Shown in pieces: positions 24,532 through 32,670 of a DNA stretch of 58,736 nt; the first letter of the stretch is position 1, and each line of letters starts with the position of its first letter. The notes beneath the pieces are model-generated. The model did no database searches and was not told where the DNA came from. It worked only from the letters and a program-made list of their open reading frames with translations. This stretch comes from a virus: positions 1 to 58,736 of IMG/VR virus record IMGVR_UViG_3300023243_000165. One strand, written 5' to 3'. A program made the position numbers and the translations under genes.

Positions 24532-25081
24532 TTTTTTCTAAACAGATTTTGTTTTCACCCTCTTCTATAACTAAGAAACCAAAATGTGTAAGAGTTTCGT
24601 TTATTAAACTTTGGTTATACTTAGTAAAATCATCAAAAATAAATCTAGTTTTTGGGGCTGCTCTGTTCGCAAACCAAACAGCTTCAGTGATAACATCTTT
24701 AGTCATGTGGGGACCATCAAAATGCACAAATGCAAACTTAGAATCCTTATGTTCTGTATGGTTCATAAATTTTGTATCGGTCATGTTACATAAAGTAAAC
24801 TTACCTTCATTCCTGTAAGAATAAAAATCATTTAGCATTGTATCTCTCATCTGATCCGTGTAATCACAAGTGTAAGAACCTGTGCTATCGTAATGTTGAT
24901 AATTTAAATTACCGTAAGGATCCACACCAACATGAATATAATTATTAATGATATTATCCATAATAATTTTAGAACCAAGCCCTTCACGAACTCCGATTTC
25001 ACATGATTTAAAACCTTGGCAATCGAATCCCTTACTCCATTTAATAAGTAATTCATAATCTGTGCTATCACCTCTAATCAT
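24521..25081 (-). CDS. Class I SAM-dependent methyltransferase-like protein (186 aa)
   Basis: Rossmann-type methyltransferase related to the Methyltransf_24/CmcI group: motif I is CEIGVREGLGSKII (~27-40), the acidic residue after strand 2 lies in YIHVGVDPYGN, and motif IV is FVHFDGPHMTKDV (~118-130), followed by RFIFDDFTKY. A small-molecule or sugar O-methylation role is typical for the group. Located between holin-like and co-chaperonin genes, so its substrate cannot be inferred. Confidence 0.75.
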   Translation of the reverse strand: MIRGDSTDYELLIKWSKGFDCQGFKSCEIGVREGLGSKIIMDNIINNYIHVGVDPYGNLNYQHYDSTGSYTCDYTDQMRDTMLNDFYSYRNEGKFTLCNMTDTKFMNHTEHKDSKFAFVHFDGPHMTKDVITEAVWFANRAAPKTRFIFDDFTKYNQSLINETLTHFGFLVIEEGENKICLEKNES

Positions 25082-25123
25082 ATAGTAGTTATAGCAACTA
25101 TTTACGTTTTGTAAAGATCTGAA

Positions 25124-25504
25124 CTATTTTCGCTTAATTAGATCTGTTGCTTTAAGTCCATAGACACTCGCAATGACTCCTACGAAAATTGTTTGATACC
25201 AAAAAGGTAGATTTCCAAAATGCAAAAAGAATAATTCCATTTTTTCCATATGTTCGGGATTATCTGACCAGACTGACCATCCCAGCATTACGATTGGAAT
25301 TGACAGCAAAAGCAAAATAAATTCGTCCTTCCAATCAGATTGTCTAGCTTCTAGTAATTTTCCAGAATACTCTAATTGCCCACTACTCATTTTTTGTGCA
25401 TGCATTAACTGTGCATCAGACATTGCTTGTTTAGTCTTCTGACGGTTTGAATATAGGTGAGCTCCAGTTTTTAGGCCCATTCCCAATAGATTTAACCACA
25501 TCAT
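25124..25504 (-). CDS. 3TM holin-like membrane protein (126 aa)
   Basis: Start taken at ATG 25504 (an AAGGAG lies 14 bases upstream; an in-frame start at 25567 would add 21 residues inside the neighbouring endonuclease). Soluble helical N-terminal half (NRQKTKQAMSDAQLMHAQKM), then two hydrophobic spans FILLLLSIPIVMLGWSVW and WYQTIFVGVIASVYGL, ending KATDLIKRK. Resembles the gene-transfer-agent 3TM holin type. Second lysis locus, 5 kb from the endolysin cassette. Confidence 0.65.
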   Translation of the reverse strand: MMWLNLLGMGLKTGAHLYSNRQKTKQAMSDAQLMHAQKMSSGQLEYSGKLLEARQSDWKDEFILLLLSIPIVMLGWSVWSDNPEHMEKMELFFLHFGNLPFWYQTIFVGVIASVYGLKATDLIKRK

Positions 25505-25820
25505 AATATTGTTCTTTTCTCCTTTTGCATAAATATGGTAGCATCTCCTCCATAAGGTGTAAAGCACGGTAACCTTTTATAGAAAACCTGTAAATATCTT
25601 TGTAGTGTGCTTTTTCTTTTTTGCTTTTCTTACGAATGTTTCTATTTGTTTTTAAATATCGTTGAAATAGTATAACAACTTCTTCATCGGACATCTGCAC
25701 TTCCAAAACTGCTGCAGGAGTGTGTCCTTCTTTCTTTTTTTGAATTCCGAACCAGCCTTCACCTTCGAATAGCCCTGCTAAGAATATTAATTGTTCTTTT
25801 TTTGTGAGTTCGTCAAACAC
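25431..25820 (-). CDS. LAGLIDADG homing endonuclease (129 aa)
   Basis: One LAGLIDADG motif, IFLAGLFEGEGWFGI (~residues 12-26), in a protein half the length of two-motif enzymes, so it should act as a homodimer. Basic C-terminal half (NRNIRKKSKKEKAHYKDIY, RRKEQYYDV) contacts DNA. It is free-standing between two structural genes and its 3' end overlaps the holin-like gene by 74 bases, typical of an intruding mobile gene. LAGLIDADG types are uncommon in phages compared with HNH and GIY-YIG. Confidence 0.8.
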   Translation of the reverse strand: MFDELTKKEQLIFLAGLFEGEGWFGIQKKKEGHTPAAVLEVQMSDEEVVILFQRYLKTNRNIRKKSKKEKAHYKDIYRFSIKGYRALHLMEEMLPYLCKRRKEQYYDVVKSIGNGPKNWSSPIFKPSED

Positions 25821-25826
25821 TCGATC

Positions 25827-26060
25827 TTATAACAGATCTTTTATGTATTCGCTACCTTTTTTTAACTCTATTTCTCCACCTGAGGATTTACCAGGTATAG
25901 ATTTAGGCCCCATATCTTTTAATCTAATTAAACCAAGAACATTACTAGTATTTGCTTCATGTGACATACTAGGATCATATTCTGTTTTCATTAAATTATC
26001 AAAAAGTATTTGCTTCTCTGGATTATTTGCTAAAACTTTTTTTGCTGTACTACTTGGCAT
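25827..26060 (-). CDS. Small protein with YIKDLL C-terminus (77 aa)
   Basis: Short helical protein (MPSSTAKKVLANNPEKQILF) ending SSGGEIELKKGSEYIKDLL. The ending is shared with the 136-residue protein at 32252-32662 (GKGGDYIKDLID), which is otherwise different in sequence. Function unknown; the shared end may be a docking tag. Start overlaps the stop of the preceding 46-residue gene. Confidence 0.65.
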   Translation of the reverse strand: MPSSTAKKVLANNPEKQILFDNLMKTEYDPSMSHEANTSNVLGLIRLKDMGPKSIPGKSSGGEIELKKGSEYIKDLL

Positions 26061-26190
26061 TTAATAACCTACAAGTTGGACAACCTTTTTTATATTTATC
26101 ATGTTTATTACAATGTGATTTAACAACAAACGGTTCTTGTCTGCTAGGGGTTACTGAATCAACTATAAACTTCCATATTTTTCTTAACAT
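26050..26190 (-). CDS. Small zinc-ribbon-like protein (46 aa)
   Basis: ATG 26190, TAG 26050. Sequence MLRKIWKFIVDSVTPSRQEP, then HCNKHDKYKKGCPTC, giving CxxH and CxxC pairs eight residues apart, a likely single zinc site. Its start overlaps the previous stop by one base. Unknown function. Confidence 0.7.
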   Translation of the reverse strand: MLRKIWKFIVDSVTPSRQEPFVVKSHCNKHDKYKKGCPTCRLLNAK

Positions 26191-26360
26191 TATTTTTTAC
26201 CTTTATGATCACTGTCTTTCATAATTTTACCATTAGGCATTTTGTGATAACCTACTTTTATTTCTTTTTTACTTCCTACTTTTAATTTAATAGGTGGTAC
26301 TTGTGAATTAGGTCCTTTTTTAGGAGCAACAGTTGTTGTAAGTCTTTTATTTTTTATCAT
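26190..26360 (-). CDS. Small basic protein with MKDSDHKG end (56 aa)
   Basis: ATG 26360, TAA 26190. MIKNKRLTTTVAPKKGPNSQ opens, then VGYHKMPNGKIMKDSDHKG and KK at the end. The MPNGKIMKDSDHKG block is a recurrent ending in small marine-phage proteins. Coupled to both neighbours. Function unknown. Confidence 0.7.
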   Translation of the reverse strand: MIKNKRLTTTVAPKKGPNSQVPPIKLKVGSKKEIKVGYHKMPNGKIMKDSDHKGKK

Positions 26361-26899
26361 AATAAACTTTTATCTACGTTAGATGATATCACAACTTCAC
26401 CACCGTCGTCATAAGATTGAAAGTTACTCAAGAATGGGCTTTTTGCTGGTGCTTTAATTTGTGTTGTTGGTGTTTTGCACGGAGGGTTAGTTCCATCAGG
26501 ACAAGTGTTATTTATACTATTTGAATTATCTCCACCAATTGTTGCAGGACCTGTAGTTTTTTTACCTGTGGTTAACATTTCACCACCAAGGATGTCATCC
26601 TTACGAGCTTCTTTTAAATTTTTATTATTGTAAATACCTTTTGAGATTGCATTAAAACCTGCAGTCAAAGGTCCAATTGTTGGTAGTTGAAAAGCACCAC
26701 TTCTTGCAGTTACTTGATTTGTTTGGTTATTTAGAACATTTCCAGATCCACTCATCGTAGATGTTTTGCCACCTAGGTTTGAATCTCTTCTTCCTACAGA
26801 AGTGTTACCCATAGAAGCACTTTTTGCTTGGTTAGACTCATTACCTGCATCCATACCTCCACCCTTAAATTTTCTAATTTTTCTGTTGTTTGCTTTCAT
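26357..26899 (-). CDS. Disordered Gly/Asn/Ser-rich protein (180 aa)
   Basis: Basic N-terminus MKANNRKIRKFKGGGMDAGN with the KGGGMD motif also seen at 32252-32662; a long Ser/Asn/Thr-rich middle; C-terminus SYDDGGEVVISSNVDKSLL that resembles the Gly-Gly endings of the neighbours. Overlaps the portal end by 26 bases. Probably a small virion or assembly protein; not recognised. Confidence 0.55.
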   Translation of the reverse strand: MKANNRKIRKFKGGGMDAGNESNQAKSASMGNTSVGRRDSNLGGKTSTMSGSGNVLNNQTNQVTARSGAFQLPTIGPLTAGFNAISKGIYNNKNLKEARKDDILGGEMLTTGKKTTGPATIGGDNSNSINNTCPDGTNPPCKTPTTQIKAPAKSPFLSNFQSYDDGGEVVISSNVDKSLL

Positions 26900-29216
26900 T
26901 CTGTTTCTCCCTGTTCAGGTCAATTTTTTCTTCTGCAATTCTAATTCTTTCTCCAGCTTGATCTTCTGAAGATTCTAATTTCATTTTATCAAGGTCTATT
27001 CTTTCTTCAAACTCTCCGGATTTTCTTTCTTCGGATTCTACATTTTCTTGTGCTTTTCTTTGCATGTCCATAGCTCTTAAATCTAATTCTCTTTGTTTCA
27101 AAGCAACTAATGGGTCTTCTTTTTGTCCACCCGCTTCTTCTTGAGCTAAAGCTGTAGTTATCTCAGCAATTCTTTTTGCAACCATAGAATCAAACATAAT
27201 TTTAAATCCTTTTGGATCCATTTGTGCTTGTTGTTGCATCTCTGGAGATTCTTGTACTAAGTTACCTACTTCTCCATGAGCTTGTAACGCAATATGATCT
27301 GAAATATGTCCTTGAAGCAATGCGTACACCATTGGATTTATTTGAACCATTCTCGTAGCCATAAATGCTCTGTGTGCCGCCATATGTGACTCATGATCTT
27401 GTTCAGGAAACGCTTTTAACATTTGTGTTTGTAATGCTTTAGCATTTTCAGTCGCAGGATCCTCGGGTTGAGGTTGAACTTCTGGTTTTAGTAATGCATC
27501 AATATGTTTTGTACCTAAAGCTTCATAAACTCTTCTGTAAGCCTCTCTTAAATTATGCATTTGTGGATTTGATACTGCAATTTTTAAATTCTCATTCGCT
27601 AAAGTTACTCTTTGTGACATAGAAAAGATATTTGGGTCTGCAACAGGAATTACATCTACTCTGTCGTCAAAATCTTTTAATTTTACGAACCTGTCTGCGT
27701 TTGTAACTGCGTATGGATACACCGGAGGTAAGTAATCAGCAAAAACTTTTGCTAAAAGTCTAAATTCTTGTCTCATTCCGTAGTAGCAACGTTTGTGGAT
27801 AGCACTCATGACACGAGAACCACGCTCCAAGAGAGCAATTGTAGTCCCAACAGCTGCTTGTTGGTTTCCATCACCAACTTGCATGTCTGCAATCGATGCA
27901 AATCTTTGTCCTGCTTGTACTACAAAGCCTAAAAGTTGAAATAAAGTTCCACTTGGCTCTTTAAAAGGTAAAATTTGAAACTGATCTTTAATATTTCCGC
28001 CTGGCGCATCAACATCTCTGAATTCTCCGGGTTGAAAAGGTTGGTCATCATCTCTAATTCTTATTCCTCTAGATTTAAATCCAGCAGGTAAGTTCGCTAA
28101 AGTACCCGCATCTAGTAATTGTCTTAATGCTTGAGTAGCAGATCTAGATAAGCCACCAATCATGTGAATTAAACCAAAACCATAGAAACCTAGACCCGGT
28201 AAAAACTTATAGTGAACAAAATATTCTCTTCTTGATGCTAAGTCATCATCTTGGTTATAGTTTCTATAAATAGATAATACTTCCCCTGAACCTTCATCAA
28301 TTGAAACAATGTATGGAAGCTTAACTTCTTTTTCTGCATCTTCTTTTTCAAACTGATTTATGTTTAAATCAATATGCATTTCTAAAATATTGTATTGGTA
28401 TTCTTTTTCTCCTGCAGGCTTAACACCTTCAAGTTCATTTAGTTTATCTTGTACAGGGTTTTGTTCAGCTTGTTTTGCTATTAATTCTACATCTCTATAG
28501 AAACCCGCTTTTTGTTGTTTAAGAATAGTGTTCTCTGACATCTTAACAACGTGTGTAATTCTTTCACAATCTTTTAAATCAGTTGCGTAGTAAGGAACAA
28601 TTAAATCCTCTGCAGGTACAAATTTTGATACTGCTCTTTGTTTAATCTCGTCGTAGTAAATCTTTTTAAATGCAGACCCTGCTAATGGTAAATAGAATAA
28701 CATCTGATCCGTGTCTGGAGTGTACTCTTCCATCTCCTCCATTAACATATAGTTCATGAAATCTTTTACACGTTCTGCTTGTTGTTGTGTTTCTGGTGTG
28801 TCTGCTCCAATGACAGCTGTTCTTACAGGGCCATCACTTGGTAATAATTCTTTATAAGCTTGTGCTTGAAATTGTGTAACAGCTTCTGATAAGAGCGGAT
28901 GGGTAACACCACTTGCACCTTGAAATGGTCTAGTATTATTTACATACTTAAACCCAAGTAAATCTAAACCACTAGTGTAAGCCTGTTCCCAATCCGATCT
29001 TGAAACTTTGTCTCTTTTATAATCCTGAATAAGTTCAGCAGAGATTCGACCTAATGTTCGGTCATCCATCTCTTCAGCTAAGTTTCTATAAAAGTCTTCT
29101 TCGGTTTCTTCTTCTTCTTGAGGAATTTCTTCCTCTCCACCTTCGACTTCTACGTCAACTTCTTCTGTTACTTCTTCTTCTTCAGGAAGTTCATTTTGTT
29201 TCTCTACTTCAGCCAT
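26874..29216 (-). CDS. Portal protein, P22-like large type (780 aa)
   Basis: Long portal with an acidic N-terminal extension (residues ~5-45, Glu-rich), then DRTLGRISAELIQDYKRDKV, QAYTSGLDLLGFKY, FQGASGVTHPLLSEAVTQFQ (clip/wing), FVHYKFLPGLGFYGFGLIHM, a stem region SATQALRQLLDAGTLANLPA and a C-terminal helical barrel with repeated Gln/Ala (~600-780). These blocks match the ~700-residue portals of P22-type podoviruses. It is the dodecameric DNA channel and connects to the terminase and adaptor proteins encoded on either side. Confidence 0.85.
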   Translation of the reverse strand: MAEVEKQNELPEEEEVTEEVDVEVEGGEEEIPQEEEETEEDFYRNLAEEMDDRTLGRISAELIQDYKRDKVSRSDWEQAYTSGLDLLGFKYVNNTRPFQGASGVTHPLLSEAVTQFQAQAYKELLPSDGPVRTAVIGADTPETQQQAERVKDFMNYMLMEEMEEYTPDTDQMLFYLPLAGSAFKKIYYDEIKQRAVSKFVPAEDLIVPYYATDLKDCERITHVVKMSENTILKQQKAGFYRDVELIAKQAEQNPVQDKLNELEGVKPAGEKEYQYNILEMHIDLNINQFEKEDAEKEVKLPYIVSIDEGSGEVLSIYRNYNQDDDLASRREYFVHYKFLPGLGFYGFGLIHMIGGLSRSATQALRQLLDAGTLANLPAGFKSRGIRIRDDDQPFQPGEFRDVDAPGGNIKDQFQILPFKEPSGTLFQLLGFVVQAGQRFASIADMQVGDGNQQAAVGTTIALLERGSRVMSAIHKRCYYGMRQEFRLLAKVFADYLPPVYPYAVTNADRFVKLKDFDDRVDVIPVADPNIFSMSQRVTLANENLKIAVSNPQMHNLREAYRRVYEALGTKHIDALLKPEVQPQPEDPATENAKALQTQMLKAFPEQDHESHMAAHRAFMATRMVQINPMVYALLQGHISDHIALQAHGEVGNLVQESPEMQQQAQMDPKGFKIMFDSMVAKRIAEITTALAQEEAGGQKEDPLVALKQRELDLRAMDMQRKAQENVESEERKSGEFEERIDLDKMKLESSEDQAGERIRIAEEKIDLNREKQNESKQQKN

Positions 29217-29606
29217 TTAACAAATCTTAGTTGGTTTACTTCTTGCTAGTTTGTTTCCTCTTGATTCAACCATAACACCATTACTAGCTTTAATCATTTT
29301 ACCGTATTTAGCTCCGTCCATTGAACCTAAACCAATACCTGAGTAATCTCCAGCTAATGTTCCGCCTTTTTTAGATGTAGCATTTGGTCCTGGACCTGTG
29401 TTAAGTCCTTTTTTTCTATAAACGTTAACTGCATCCATTACTTTTTCTTTAAAGCCTTTTTTCTTTGCAATTTTGCTTATCATTGATTTGTCGCCACCTT
29501 CAGTTTTAAGGTAGGCATCCATTTCTTTTTTCTGCCCTAGCATTTTAGATCCCGCATAAGCTGCGACACCTGCTGCTAGAAATTTTTTAAGTTTTTTGCT
29601 TGCCAT
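29217..29606 (-). CDS. Small basic virion-assembly protein (129 aa)
   Basis: MASKKLKKFLAAGVAAYAGS gives a basic start and one hydrophobic helix, then lysine-rich MISKIAKKKGFKEKVMDAV and a C-terminal region with GSMDGAKYGKMIKASNGVMV and LARSKPTKIC. The AKYGKM segment is shared with the 59-residue protein at 17717-17896, and the KPTKIC end is common in marine phages. Function unknown. Confidence 0.6.
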   Translation of the reverse strand: MASKKLKKFLAAGVAAYAGSKMLGQKKEMDAYLKTEGGDKSMISKIAKKKGFKEKVMDAVNVYRKKGLNTGPGPNATSKKGGTLAGDYSGIGLGSMDGAKYGKMIKASNGVMVESRGNKLARSKPTKIC

Positions 29607-29643
29607 GATAATTATCTCCTATTGTTATAACAGGTTTATAATA

Positions 29644-31899
29644 TCATGCAAATATATTTACGACTAGTCCACCCGTGTTATAGGCTTTAAAAGGCTTATC
29701 CACCATTTCTTTATTAACTCTAATAGCGTAAGCATCAAAATATAACCTAGGATCACCTTCCATTATCTTCTCAACCTCTCCGTTATAACGTCCTGCATAA
29801 TACTGAGCTTCTTGTTCAGTTTTAAAAGCAGCTTTATGTTGAGTTCTTGATTTGTCTGGGTTAAGACCAAATTCTTTTTTAGTATCTACTTGTTGCACAA
29901 CTTTAAAAGGTTTATTAGGATCTGACTTTGCAACCGGTATTGTTTTAACTTCTGAACCATATTCTCTAGCTATTTTATCCATTGCTGCAGGTAGAGTTGC
30001 TTTCTTTTTAGGATCTGTAAAACCTTGTATTGGAACTTCATTATCGTTAGCATCTTTTCTAACCACCCCTTGTCTACCGCCATATCCTTTAAAACCTGCT
30101 TTACCTGTTCTTGTTCCGTAAAATTCTATGTCCCCTAAATACTTAGTTCTTTTTGCATGGTGTAAGTATTCAACAGGTGAGATGGCTACCCAATCCACAC
30201 CCCTGTCTGCTGCATCCTTAATTTGATTTTTAAGAGCATGTGCACCCCAGTTCTCTTTTCCGTAAAGAGGTAAAAAAGGAATCCCGTCTTGAGCTTCTCT
30301 GTTTGTTATATTAGATAAGTTAAGTGAGTTAGATCTCATTTCTCTAAATTCACTATTTAATGTATTAAATCTCGCTTGGTCTTCTCTAGTCGCTTTAATC
30401 CCTTTAGCTGAAATTGTTTTCATTTCATCAACCATTTTTTCAAGCTTTCTATTTGCAGAAAAGAATTCTATCTCTGAACCAAAAGCATTTTGTACTTTAT
30501 CCCTTGTTGGATTAATCTTTCTTAGTTTTTGGTGGTAGTCAGATTGTATCTCATCAAGCATCATAACTTTTTGATTCTCATTACCCCCACTTCTAATACT
30601 ACCTCTTACATGATAAATCTGATTAGGTATTTTTTTCTCACCACTGTTATAGTGTCTATTAAAACCACTACTTAGTTTCTGACCCATAGGTAATTCTTTA
30701 GGATAATACACTACATTTTCAAAATACTCATCACCACCCTTAATTCTATACTCACCGTAATTTCCATACTTAGTTTCGAAGCCTTGTGATTTTTGTAATT
30801 GTAGTCTTCTAAAAATATCTATGTCTTTTGCTTTACCTGCTTCAGTAATTCTACTTATCTCTAATGGGTCTACCTCAACCCCAAGCCGTCTAACTTTTGG
30901 TATTAAAGCTTCGTAGCTGCCTATAAGATCACCAAAAGGAGACTTATCAAAATCAGAGTATTGATCCTCTACTTCTTTAAATTTATTGTACATTAAAGAA
31001 TTTTGTTTTCTGATATTTTTTTGAAGTGAGTCTACAATCTCTACAATATCTTCTGTTTCTTGACTGTCCCCTGCTTTAGCAATAACTTTATTTTTTATAC
31101 CATCTAAACTATTATTAATGTCACGTCCTAAATCCTCAGCTTCATCTACTATTTTAACATCGGTTCCAAGCTTTCTCATTTTTAAATTATTAACAGGTGC
31201 TTTTTCTACAATGTATAATAAATCCATTTTAGTTAATGGAATCTTTTTTTCTTGAGCTACCTTTAGAAACCCACCTACAAGATTTCCAGCTTTATCAAAC
31301 TGTGCAATATTTGCGTCCCACATCTCTTCTCTTTTGACTGCTTGTGATATATTTTTGAATTCAGGATTGCCGGTCTTAAAAGATCCTGGACCTCCTGATT
31401 TAAAATCTTTAATCCACTCTTCTGGTTTTCTAGCTCCAGCAATAGGGTGTCTTGCAATGTAATCGTAAAGAGAGGAACCAATTCTTTTTGTTTTACCCCC
31501 ACGAGAAAGTGGAGCGTTGTAAGACATCTTTTTAAGTTCGTTTGATCTTGCGATTGCAACTTGTCTAATTTGTTCTTGTTGTGATATCTGAGGTGCTGTC
31601 ATTGCTCGACCTCTATCCATCTTAGTTGGAACTATAGATAATATTTCATCTACCTCATCAACTGGTCCCGTGGTTCGTGAAACGGGAGCCTTGGGTAATT
31701 TGATTCCTGCGATTTTTTTTATAACTCTACCGATAGGGTTCCTAAGGGCCACGGCTCCTGCACCAGCTAATGCTAATCCTGCAACGCCTCTAGCTGCTGA
31801 TGGTTCGTATGGTTCTAGATCAGATTTATTAACAGGTACTGAGGATGTTTTATCATTCTCAATAATTTCTTGCCTATTTAAATCTGCAAGTCCAGCCAT
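29644..31899 (-). CDS. Large virion-associated protein with DEIQSD polyvalent-like domain (751 aa)
   Basis: Architecture: N-terminal hydrophobic GVAGLALAGAGAVALRNPI, charged and helical middle (~residues 130-330), then YHVRGSIRSGG and MMLDEIQSDYHQKLRK (~430-465), a motif resembling the EIQSD segment of phage large polyvalent proteins, and GVDWVAISPVEYLHHA (~575). The C-terminus ends NTGGLVVNIFA. Placed between the terL block and portal. Polyvalent proteins are typically injected to protect or prime the genome, so injection with DNA is a reasonable inference. Confidence 0.55.
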   Translation of the reverse strand: MAGLADLNRQEIIENDKTSSVPVNKSDLEPYEPSAARGVAGLALAGAGAVALRNPIGRVIKKIAGIKLPKAPVSRTTGPVDEVDEILSIVPTKMDRGRAMTAPQISQQEQIRQVAIARSNELKKMSYNAPLSRGGKTKRIGSSLYDYIARHPIAGARKPEEWIKDFKSGGPGSFKTGNPEFKNISQAVKREEMWDANIAQFDKAGNLVGGFLKVAQEKKIPLTKMDLLYIVEKAPVNNLKMRKLGTDVKIVDEAEDLGRDINNSLDGIKNKVIAKAGDSQETEDIVEIVDSLQKNIRKQNSLMYNKFKEVEDQYSDFDKSPFGDLIGSYEALIPKVRRLGVEVDPLEISRITEAGKAKDIDIFRRLQLQKSQGFETKYGNYGEYRIKGGDEYFENVVYYPKELPMGQKLSSGFNRHYNSGEKKIPNQIYHVRGSIRSGGNENQKVMMLDEIQSDYHQKLRKINPTRDKVQNAFGSEIEFFSANRKLEKMVDEMKTISAKGIKATREDQARFNTLNSEFREMRSNSLNLSNITNREAQDGIPFLPLYGKENWGAHALKNQIKDAADRGVDWVAISPVEYLHHAKRTKYLGDIEFYGTRTGKAGFKGYGGRQGVVRKDANDNEVPIQGFTDPKKKATLPAAMDKIAREYGSEVKTIPVAKSDPNKPFKVVQQVDTKKEFGLNPDKSRTQHKAAFKTEQEAQYYAGRYNGEVEKIMEGDPRLYFDAYAIRVNKEMVDKPFKAYNTGGLVVNIFA

Positions 31900-32249
31900 T
31901 ACTTAACTCCTGAAAATTTAGTACCTTGAATTGCAACTCCACCACCAGATGAGAATTTTTTCTTTATTTGAAACCCAACATAATCTTTACCTATTGAAGC
32001 AGAAGTTTGTGCTTTTGTTTCATCAGGAACATACCCAGGGTTTTCCCCTCCTTGAAATTTACTTTTTTGTTTTGTAAGGTTAATACGAATTTTACCTTTT
32101 CCATCTTCTTTAAATAAACTTTTAAGGTCAGAGCCTCCTAAAGTAGTATGATACATACCTTCTTTATTTCTATCGTAAGTTTTTTCAGGGTCATTTACTG
32201 ATAAACCAAAACTATAAAGATTTTTATTATTAGTTTTTTTCTTTCCCAT
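31899..32249 (-). CDS. Small protein with TKFSGVK C-terminus (116 aa)
   Basis: Lys/Asn-rich N-terminus (MGKKKTNNKNLYSFGLSVND), a central KGKIRINLTKQKSKFQGGEN, and the conserved end FSSGGGVAIQGTKFSGVK. That ending is nearly the same as the C-terminus of the 59-residue protein at 17899-18078, 14 kb away. Function unknown. One base overlaps the 751-residue gene. Confidence 0.6.
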   Translation of the reverse strand: MGKKKTNNKNLYSFGLSVNDPEKTYDRNKEGMYHTTLGGSDLKSLFKEDGKGKIRINLTKQKSKFQGGENPGYVPDETKAQTSASIGKDYVGFQIKKKFSSGGGVAIQGTKFSGVK

Positions 32250-32251
32250 GA

Positions 32252-32662
32252 TTAGTCTATAAGATCTTTAATGTAATCTCCACCTTTACCAACTACATTC
32301 TCTACGATTCCAGGGTTGCCTCTTGGTCTTGGTTTATGTCCCATATCCATTCCACCACCTTTGTTCATAGTTCTAGGTACTGCTGCCATACCAGGCGCTG
32401 AAGAAAGCACTTCTTTTTTTCCTTTAAAAAATTTCTTTAAAGTATCTCTACCTTTTTTAGTTCCTAATACTGCAACTCCAAGTACTGCTTTAATTGGCTC
32501 ACCACCTTTGCTTCTCTTTTTTGGTTTTAACTCAAAAGGGTTAGGGTCTTTTACTACTGACGCTAAGTCTCTGTCAATTTCATTTTCTAAGAATGCTGCT
32601 TCGTTGGAAGCTTTTAAAGCTGCTTTTTCTGCAGCTATTTCTGCTTTAGTTTTTTGTGGCAT
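32252..32662 (-). CDS. Small helical protein with YIKDLID C-terminus (136 aa)
   Basis: Helical Ala/Lys N-terminus (KTKAEIAAEKAALKASNEAA), a hydrophobic AVLGVAVLGTKK, then NKGGGMDMGHKPRPRGNPG and GKGGDYIKDLID at the end. Two shared motifs link it to the 180-residue (KGGGMD) and 77-residue (YIKDLL) proteins. It immediately follows terL; perhaps a packaging or portal-associated factor, but unrecognised. Confidence 0.6.
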   Translation of the reverse strand: MPQKTKAEIAAEKAALKASNEAAFLENEIDRDLASVVKDPNPFELKPKKRSKGGEPIKAVLGVAVLGTKKGRDTLKKFFKGKKEVLSSAPGMAAVPRTMNKGGGMDMGHKPRPRGNPGIVENVVGKGGDYIKDLID

Positions 32663-32670
32663 AATATCTC

